Source: CAYILR01 sp964364175
GTDB lineage: Bacteria > Bdellovibrionota > UBA1018
Reading direction: 5' to 3'
Length of the DNA stretch: 56,862 bases
NCBI GenBank assembly: GCA_964364175.1
Contig: CAYILR010000028.1
Coordinates: forward strand, 1 to 56,862
In this document: positions 51,159-56,862 of the stretch, piece after piece
Numbering within the stretch: position 1 is the first letter of the stretch
Layout: every line of letters begins with the position of its first letter
Made by a program: the position numbers and the translations under genes
The notes under the pieces: generated by a model
Told to the model about the DNA's origin: nothing
Database searches by the model: none
Seen by the model: the letters and a program-made list of their open reading frames with translations, nothing else

Positions 51159-51464
51159 TTAAATGACTCGATTTTTTGCCATGGCGTGAGTGCCAGAAAA
51201 TCTGGAGCCAAGCTTACAATTATTTACTGAAGCTTCGCCTGAAAGATGTTCGACATGATCAGCTGGACCGTGGGTAATTTGATTGCGATGTCTACGGACT
51301 GAGCCATGACATTCTTTGCAGCGAATCAAATTATGTTCGCTGACGTAAATGACAGGTTTTTCAATCCACTTAAAAATCTTGCGTCCGGTAAGTTTATCAA
51401 AGAAAGGGATTTTTGCTTCGCAGGTATAAATTTTTTCTGCTTTTAAACGGTGCACTTTACGCAT
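51159..51464 (-). CDS. Small Cys/His-rich protein, unknown function
   Basis: 101 residues. It has a zinc-site pattern, IRCKECHGSVRRHRNQ then GPADHVEHLS and a later Cys, similar to short hypothetical proteins of phages and integrated elements with CxxCHGxVR...DHVEH. Likely a Zn-bound small fold, perhaps HNH-related. It lies two bases upstream of the start of the zinc-finger gene, in the same transcript as the recombinase. The 121-base gap upstream of it is AT-rich and shows no named element. Confidence 0.5.
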   Translation of the reverse strand: MRKVHRLKAEKIYTCEAKIPFFDKLTGRKIFKWIEKPVIYVSEHNLIRCKECHGSVRRHRNQITHGPADHVEHLSGEASVNNCKLGSRFSGTHAMAKNRVI

Positions 51465-51585
51465 TTTTGTACTCCTATTTGAGCTGAGATAATTCCCCAG
51501 TTCATATGAGTAGATTATTGCATCGCGTTAAAGTTTAAAAAATCCTGACTGAAACAATATAACTAGGGATAATGCTGTATTAATT

Positions 51586-52491
51586 CTAATTATTTGTATT
51601 TATTGATGTTTTTGTTTCATGTATGCGTATTCGGTCGAAATTTTTCCTGCTATATTTTACAGCACCATTTTTAAACCATTTACCGAATTTAGATTTTAAA
51701 TATATGCCACCTTGCTCAAATAATTTTTTTTCTTCCTGATTTGTAAAATCACAATCTCGTCCGATTTCTTTTAAAATTCGAGCAACTAATTGCCATTCTA
51801 GTTTTGCTTTTTTTGGGTCACTCTCGCTTAAGTTAACCATTCCAACTCGATTGAACTCACTAAGAATTAATCTGAGCCGATTGTACTTACTGTTTCCGGG
51901 TGCTTTAATAACATATTCACTTAGTATTTTACCCAGCTTTCGTAGAAATTGCGCATCCGCTGTAAGGTCTGCTTGCCAGATTCGCCATATTACACATGGA
52001 TCATAAAGATACATAATTTCATGACGAATCAATTCAAAGATGGTCTCATCTCTATTTATTCCGTGATTATATAATATACATTTTTGTTTGTTTGCCCGTT
52101 TGTGCTGAATTTTTGTGGGATCGCTAATGTTTTTCAAATGGTCTATAAATTTTGGTTTCATCCATGGACGTAAATAATTTCTAATTGATTTAATCTCTTC
52201 ACGAGAGACACCTTGTTTTTTTAGTGTGTCAACAACACGGTTTCTCCAACCGATAAGAAAAGCTTCTGCCCTAACTGTAATTTCATCCCAAGGTGAATTG
52301 GTAAATGCCAACTCAGATATTATTACTCCCGCTTCTGTATATTGGGCTGAAGAGGCCAGAGCAACAAAATGAGCACCTGAAACATTAACAAACTGTTCTG
52401 CACGCTCTTGTAGATCGCGAATCATATAGGCTGTTTTTTGACGCCTATCCATTAGTGTCTTCTGTAATTCTTCCTTATGTTTTTGTCTCAT
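51586..52491 (-). CDS. Unknown helical protein of the integrated element
   Basis: 301 residues, strongly helical, rich in Lys, Arg, Asn and Ile. No signal peptide or membrane helix. It begins with a Lys/Glu-rich helix (RQKHKEELQKTLMDRRQ), has a central region with a single Trp-rich patch (CVIWRIWQAD), and ends in a basic segment. I recognise no family. The gene is AT-rich like the rest of the element. It is divergent from the block at 52583, with 91 bases between, where control sites would be expected. Confidence 0.5.
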   Translation of the reverse strand: MRQKHKEELQKTLMDRRQKTAYMIRDLQERAEQFVNVSGAHFVALASSAQYTEAGVIISELAFTNSPWDEITVRAEAFLIGWRNRVVDTLKKQGVSREEIKSIRNYLRPWMKPKFIDHLKNISDPTKIQHKRANKQKCILYNHGINRDETIFELIRHEIMYLYDPCVIWRIWQADLTADAQFLRKLGKILSEYVIKAPGNSKYNRLRLILSEFNRVGMVNLSESDPKKAKLEWQLVARILKEIGRDCDFTNQEEKKLFEQGGIYLKSKFGKWFKNGAVKYSRKNFDRIRIHETKTSINTNN

Positions 52492-52582
52492 CGATGCTCC
52501 TTTAAACTTTTAAAAAACTCAGGATTTTTTTCAGAATAATGATGAATTAAACCTCCGTCATGTTGAAAGTGAGGTGAAAAAT

Positions 52583-52972
52583 ATGGAAACGAAAGAAAAA
52601 TCGTTAGTAAGACTTGTTCTTGATACAGCGAAGCCACGGCTTCCTGCTCCAATCAGTCTGACATCAGCTGAGCAATGTATGCTTTCCGGTGCAGTTGAGG
52701 TGGAGATCAGGGCTGTGGTTGATAGTCTAAATTCGAATGATGACCGTTCTGGCTTTGAGTTAGGAACGGATACAGCAAAGGGAATTGAAGGGCGAATCAA
52801 CCTAGACGAAAAATTCAAGAACAATCCGGTGAAAAGAAAAATGGCCAGAAATATGGTCAAAGGTCTTCTCCGCGATTGGGAATGGTTCATCCGACGATCC
52901 GAGGGGTTTGCCTTGCTAGAGCAATCAGCAAGAGAGCTTCAGAAGGAAGTTGGTATCAAAGTCAAGGAGTGA
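52583..52972 (+). CDS. Unknown small protein of the integrated element
   Basis: 129 residues from ATG 52583, which has GAGGTG 6 bases upstream; GTG 52574 overlaps that site. The sequence is hydrophilic, with a mixed N-terminal part (LVRLVLDTAKPRLPAPISL) and a helical C-terminal half (MARNMVKGLLRDWEWFIRRS). No family recognised. A strong terminator follows the stop, so it is probably expressed on its own short transcript, perhaps as a regulator or partner of the next genes. Confidence 0.5.
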   Translation: METKEKSLVRLVLDTAKPRLPAPISLTSAEQCMLSGAVEVEIRAVVDSLNSNDDRSGFELGTDTAKGIEGRINLDEKFKNNPVKRKMARNMVKGLLRDWEWFIRRSEGFALLEQSARELQKEVGIKVKE

Positions 52973-52978
52973 CAATCT

Positions 52979-53024
52979 AGGGCGGTAATCTGCTGGACAT
53001 ATGTCCATGGGTTGCCGCCCTTTT
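52979..53024 (+). terminator. Intrinsic terminator with internal palindrome
   Basis: AGGGCGGTAA (52979-52988) pairs with TTGCCGCCCT (53012-53021) with one G-T, followed by TTTT. The loop contains GGACATATGTCC (52995-53006), a perfect 12-base palindrome. It ends the transcript of the small gene just upstream. An ATG at 53001 lies inside this loop and is therefore a poor start for the next gene. Confidence 0.8.
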
Positions 53025-53033
53025 ACTATTATT

Positions 53034-54797
53034 ATGTTGAGTGAAATTCTTGGCATCGAATTCAAAACGATACCTCTTAATGAAATCAGAATTGACCCGC
53101 TTCTTACTCCGAAGGCATTAGCTATTCCACGGCATATTGAAGCTGATCCGGTTATTAAACAGAAGTATATAGAATTGGCTTCAAGGTTTGACTATCGTGA
53201 ACCTCTCAAGCTGGGATGTATTTTCGATGAGAAATTGAATCCATGTTTGTTATCTAACTTCGAGTGTTACGAGGCTTTACAGGATTTATATTATCAAAAC
53301 CCTTCAGAATTGGTTCAGGTAATAGTCATAACTTTTAGTGATCAGATAAATAGGAAAGCAGTTTCCACACAATTAGCCGCGCTCGAACGCGGCGAACAGC
53401 CTTACCTGATACGTCTTTATGAACTTCGTCAATATATTCAGTTGGAGCTCGATGCTCAAATGATCCGTCGAATCTACGGTATTTATAGATCTGCAAGTGC
53501 AGAAGGCAAGCAACTTAGACGCGACATGGCTATAGCCAAGCATGACCGGTTTCTAAGTCACATCCTTGGTAATCAGGCCGATACTATCGATCAAAATACT
53601 CAGAGCAGTCAATTCTTGAAGCCCAATCTTGGGAATGCAACACTACCATATACATTTGCCTTGAGACTTTTGAAAATTCTCGGTTCTGATAACAATGCGA
53701 TCAGTGAATTTCTCAATCACTTAGAAACTTATCTCGCAGAACTCCGAAAATCTCACATGTCCCCAGAAGAAGAGACCAAGCCAATTCATCAGTGGTCGGC
53801 ATATAATCGTACTCGCATCGAATCTTTCGCTAGAGCAGTAGCGGGAAGTCGTTCAATACCAAATTATGATGCTGAACAACTTGCGGATTATAACTGGGAC
53901 CTACGATTTGATGAAAGATCTGGAGCATATCTAATCCCGCAGACCGAATTCAACGTCCACGATAGGAGCGATCAAAATATGAAGCGTATAGTTGAGATTG
54001 CTTACAAAGCTAACCAACTCAGTAAATCTTTGAAAGCCCATATCAAACGAATCCGTCCAGTTCGGCATGGAAGTAAACTGAAAATTGGAGATTCTTCTGT
54101 AGAGGCACGAATACCAATATCTTCAAATATTCCAAAGCTTGAAGATACTGAGTATCTTATCGCGATTCGGGAAGATAAGGTTCTGCGATTTTGTAACCGC
54201 TCACATTTTTTAAGAAGCACTCATCTTTGGCCAGGTATTTTTGGATTTGAATCTTCAGAGCCGAATTCCGTATCCACTTATGAATCTGCTCATAAAGGCT
54301 TTGAAAATTGGTATAACAATTCATTCTTAGCAGATGTGTTCAGATATCATCAAAACAATGCACCAGGGCATCCATTCTATTCGACTTACATTGCCATCCA
54401 ACTTTATTTGTCTCGTCGTGCTAATGATCCAACCAGCATAACATTTTCAGACTTCTTCAATGAAGTATTTTCATACGTTCTGACTTCGCACGACAAAGAC
54501 TATGAAGCCAAAAAAATGAGGGCTGACGAAATTGTCAATTATGAGCGGGATCTAAAGAGTGTGCTATGGACTGAGCTCGAATCAGCTCTGAATGATGGCA
54601 AAACTATTACAGTAGATCGATTTCAACTTGAATCTTTAATCCGTGAGAGAATTCACACGCATGAGCGAGATGTTGTGAGAGCTATTTCCCATCAGAATCA
54701 AATTTTAAGTCGGATTTTGGAAAACCCGCTTCTTTTGACTGAGGATGGTCAGGAAATCGTAAATAGCAAAGAGTCAAAAAATTTGAAGGAGGAGTAA
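53034..54797 (+). CDS. Unknown large protein upstream of the element's DNA polymerase
   Basis: About 587 residues from ATG 53034; ATG 53001 sits within the terminator hairpin. The N-terminal 110 residues (KTIPLNEIRIDPLLTPKAL, then VQVIVITFSDQINRKAV) faintly resemble a ParB/Srx-like fold, but the ParB motif is not clear. The rest is soluble and helical, with an acidic/aromatic middle (YNWDLRFDERSGAYLIPQTE) and a C-terminal helix rich in Glu and Arg. Its stop overlaps the polymerase ATG by one base, so the two are coupled and probably act together in element DNA synthesis. Confidence 0.5.
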   Translation: MLSEILGIEFKTIPLNEIRIDPLLTPKALAIPRHIEADPVIKQKYIELASRFDYREPLKLGCIFDEKLNPCLLSNFECYEALQDLYYQNPSELVQVIVITFSDQINRKAVSTQLAALERGEQPYLIRLYELRQYIQLELDAQMIRRIYGIYRSASAEGKQLRRDMAIAKHDRFLSHILGNQADTIDQNTQSSQFLKPNLGNATLPYTFALRLLKILGSDNNAISEFLNHLETYLAELRKSHMSPEEETKPIHQWSAYNRTRIESFARAVAGSRSIPNYDAEQLADYNWDLRFDERSGAYLIPQTEFNVHDRSDQNMKRIVEIAYKANQLSKSLKAHIKRIRPVRHGSKLKIGDSSVEARIPISSNIPKLEDTEYLIAIREDKVLRFCNRSHFLRSTHLWPGIFGFESSEPNSVSTYESAHKGFENWYNNSFLADVFRYHQNNAPGHPFYSTYIAIQLYLSRRANDPTSITFSDFFNEVFSYVLTSHDKDYEAKKMRADEIVNYERDLKSVLWTELESALNDGKTITVDRFQLESLIRERIHTHERDVVRAISHQNQILSRILENPLLLTEDGQEIVNSKESKNLKEE

Positions 54798-56830
54798 TGA
54801 AAAACTTTGATTGCCTATTGAGTGCAATTGAATCATTCGAATGTATTTCTATGGATGTTGAGACAACAGGTCTTGGAAGAACCTCCGAGATAATCTCGTT
54901 TGCTTTTGCTCTCCTTGACGCAGACAACTCGATTTATTCTCAATCATTTTTTCTGGATAGGTATTCTAACCGTAAACAGGAGGTTCACAATAACACCGTT
55001 ATCGTAGAACACATCCTGAGCTCAACTCTATTTAATTCGAAGTTTAAAGGAGTGGTTCTATTTCATAATTTAAATTTTGATTTGCCGCTTATCATAAGTC
55101 GGTTTCGACCAGACATGAAGAGAATACGTTCAGCTGACTTTTGCAAGATGGCAGACACCGCAGCGATATCTAGAGTTTTCCGGAATAATGCCCAAACTTC
55201 GCATGTCGACGCGAAGTCGAGGAGACCTCATTCGTTGAAGTTCTTGGTTGAATTACTTCTGGAGAAATCTTCGATTAATGGAACGAGACCTAGCTCTCTG
55301 GATCAAGTTACTCAGGGGCTTTCGATCAGATTCTCAAACTCTAGTGATCTCGACTCGTATAATCGGTCTGATTGCGAAAATACGATCAAAATCTATATAG
55401 CGTTTCAGAAGCTATTATCTGTAGATGAGTGGAAGTACATAGAAGAGATCGAAATCCCACACAGCTTTAACCTTTTGCACCTAACATTTCATGGAGTACC
55501 TTATGCACAAGATAGAGCAGATAATATTGCCTCATCGATTGATGGAGAAATACAAGAACTAAATATTTGCTTCAATAGGTTAGTAGGTAAGAATGTAAAT
55601 CTCGATTCTGGTATAGAGCTGGCAGGCGCGCTTTTTTATAATTCAAGACTGACTTACCGTTCAGAACATTGTGAGCGGCCAGAAATTCTAAAACCACTTT
55701 ATATTACTGAGAGGGAACAGTCGAAGATTGATCTCGATACTTTGGAAGCCACATTCAAGTTTGTGGAAAGGCATGATCCTGAAAGTTTACTTCTCAATGC
55801 AATTTCCTTAGCTATTCGTTATATCGAGCTGAGTAAATCTAGATCGGCTCTTGAACGCTTGAATCATTACGCTACAAAGACATCAAAAGGGTATCGAATT
55901 TTTCCAAATATTTCGGCCTCTGCTGCGTCAGGTCGGGTAACTTGCTCTAGGCCAAATTTGTTAGGAATACCGAAGAAAATTTTTAAAAAAAGCCAGAAAA
56001 CGATGCGGGATGGGCAAGATCTATGTCTTATTCCTGCTCATAACTCCGTTCTTGTCAAAACTAGTATCAGAAACACTATCCAAACTCCGACATGGTTTTC
56101 GATCGGTTCGATCGATATCAACGGACTTGATCTGACTGTTATTGCTAATGGCGCGGTGACTGCGAGTGGTAATAAAAATTTTTACTGGCTAAAGTTTATT
56201 AACAGACAATTTGGTGAAGTCATTGATAGCCATTTCGCTCTACTCCAGAAACTTGATAAGAGTACCTATCTAAAAGCATTTGAGCGCCTTGTTGCAGGAA
56301 CTAATATAAGTCCACTCGATTTTTGGGCAAAAAAACCTTCAATGGAAGATGGAAAGAAATATATCCTTTTCCTGCATAAAATTACGGGAGAGCGTCACCA
56401 CATTCCATTTCCAGATGACGGTCAGGAGAGTGAAAGATTACTGGAAGGGGTGCGTGATTTATCTAAGAAGTTCAATTTTGCGACATCATATCTTGTTGGG
56501 CCGCCAGCTTTTGCTGCAAAGCTGCGAGAGGTTAGGAATGATAAGACTACAAGTATCGAAGCAGAAATGATTCTTCGCAGATTTTATAAACTATTTCCAG
56601 AAGTCCGACGATTTCAAGACTCGATTGGTAACCTCATATATCAGCAGGGTTATGTACAATGTCCATTCGGAAGAAAATTTTATGCTGCCGTTTGGGACCG
56701 CCTCAATTCATATTATGAACAAATGAGCAGGCAATCCGATCCAGGTACGTATGAATTTATCCTGCGAATCAAGGACAAGTATTGGTTCATTCGTGCGCAT
56801 GGTTGGATTGGCCGATTGCAGCTGAGTTGA
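54797..56830 (+). CDS. Family A DNA polymerase with 3'-5' exonuclease, C-terminally truncated
   Basis: 677 residues. The exonuclease domain is intact: MDVETTGL (D20, E22), LFHNLNFDLP (D95), SYNRSDCENT (Y188, D192). The polymerase part has SGRVTCSRPNLLGIP (as TGRLSSxxPNLQNIP), motif A SIDINGLDL (D440; the usual Glu is Asp), and an O-helix with R553, K557, F561, Y565 all at Pol I spacing. It ends soon after GYVQCPFGRK, so motif C (HDE, second metal-binding Asp) and about 100 residues are missing. The last codons (GWIGRLQLS) abut an IS-like terminus. Either an insertion has cut the gene, or a frameshift has. AGGAGG precedes the start. Confidence 0.85.
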   Translation: MKNFDCLLSAIESFECISMDVETTGLGRTSEIISFAFALLDADNSIYSQSFFLDRYSNRKQEVHNNTVIVEHILSSTLFNSKFKGVVLFHNLNFDLPLIISRFRPDMKRIRSADFCKMADTAAISRVFRNNAQTSHVDAKSRRPHSLKFLVELLLEKSSINGTRPSSLDQVTQGLSIRFSNSSDLDSYNRSDCENTIKIYIAFQKLLSVDEWKYIEEIEIPHSFNLLHLTFHGVPYAQDRADNIASSIDGEIQELNICFNRLVGKNVNLDSGIELAGALFYNSRLTYRSEHCERPEILKPLYITEREQSKIDLDTLEATFKFVERHDPESLLLNAISLAIRYIELSKSRSALERLNHYATKTSKGYRIFPNISASAASGRVTCSRPNLLGIPKKIFKKSQKTMRDGQDLCLIPAHNSVLVKTSIRNTIQTPTWFSIGSIDINGLDLTVIANGAVTASGNKNFYWLKFINRQFGEVIDSHFALLQKLDKSTYLKAFERLVAGTNISPLDFWAKKPSMEDGKKYILFLHKITGERHHIPFPDDGQESERLLEGVRDLSKKFNFATSYLVGPPAFAAKLREVRNDKTTSIEAEMILRRFYKLFPEVRRFQDSIGNLIYQQGYVQCPFGRKFYAAVWDRLNSYYEQMSRQSDPGTYEFILRIKDKYWFIRAHGWIGRLQLS

Positions 56831-56857
56831 CCCACCCGTTTGCAAGGAACTGACCCA
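56828..56857. repeat. Paired TGACCCA repeats resembling an IS21-family end
   Basis: TGACCCA occurs at 56828-56834 and again at 56851-56857, 23 bases apart, in the last 35 bases of the window. Multiple short terminal copies of this kind are typical of IS21-family ends. The first copy contains the stop codon of the truncated polymerase. The rest of the IS would lie outside the window. Confidence 0.4.
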
Positions 56858-56862
56858 GGCGT

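Larger units (their letters stand above)
49250..56862. mobile_element. Integrated element at tRNA-Asp, right end outside window
   Basis: The element begins in the 3' half of tRNA-Asp and runs past the window edge. It carries a serine recombinase at its boundary, two small Cys-rich proteins, an unknown minus-strand gene, and a divergent plus-strand block with two unknown genes and a DNA polymerase. Base composition is clearly more AT-rich than the flanking housekeeping genes. No phage structural gene, conjugation gene or replication initiator is visible, so phage, ICE or satellite cannot be told apart. The far attachment site would carry a copy of the tRNA 3' end. Confidence 0.75.

Noticed and set aside
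53001..53033. ATG 53001 as start of the large unknown gene
   Set aside because: It lies in the loop of a strong terminator hairpin and would add eleven atypical residues.

Overview
The window looks like chromosome from a flagellated Gram-negative bacterium of the Bdellovibrionota / former Deltaproteobacteria type. This is judged from gene content and order only. The support is one large sigma-54-linked flagellar cluster containing a MotE-like gene and sigma-28 at its end, an Mla-type lipid transport operon, and tandem phage-tail-collar fibre genes of the kind reported as trimeric adhesins in Bdellovibrio. Both window ends fall in repetitive sequence (fibre repeats on the left, an IS-like terminus on the right), so this may be a whole contig bounded by repeats.

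Layout. 1-1.8 kb: two tandem collar-domain fibre proteins, then a very long structured hairpin. 2.1-3.1 kb: a receiver-less sigma-54 activator. 3.2-6.2 kb (minus): mlaD, mlaF, mlaE and a lipoprotein. 6.4-33.3 kb (plus): a near-continuous motility locus. It starts at a good sigma-54 promoter and runs TPR protein, second receiver-less sigma-54 activator, flgBC-fliEFGHIJ, motE-like, fliK, flgD, a TIGR02530-type gene, flgE, fliLMNOPQR, flhBA, flhF, fliA. flhG is missing from its usual place between flhF and fliA.

33.3-37.7 kb: PilZ-like protein, outer-membrane protein, lipoprotein, coaE, mazG and divergent ybeY. 37.8-45.9 kb: a block of exported proteins: an alpha/beta hydrolase, a 1305-residue protein with three AAA+ modules joined to an FtsH-like zinc peptidase, a TolB-like propeller ending in a cytochrome c motif, a thioredoxin-like protein without CxxC, and a small exported protein. 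45.9-49.1 kb: DnaQ-like exonuclease, prfB with its programmed frameshift, an acyltransferase and a TfoX-N-like protein.

49.2 kb to the end: a tRNA-Asp whose 3' half is overlapped by a serine recombinase gene reading out of an integrated element. The element carries two small zinc-binding proteins, three unknown genes and a family A DNA polymerase with an intact proofreading domain. The polymerase stops before its last catalytic motif, next to what looks like an insertion-sequence end.

Most striking points: (i) the signal-peptide-bearing AAA+ x3 / M41-like protein at 39-43 kb; (ii) a 179-nt palindromic element lying in frame inside the start of fliP; (iii) a 36-bp perfect inverted repeat enclosing two further hairpins at 1.83-1.95 kb; (iv) a 21-bp palindrome with identical geometry upstream of fliL and of the exported hydrolase; (v) the serine recombinase whose stop codon lies in the tRNA-Asp anticodon loop.
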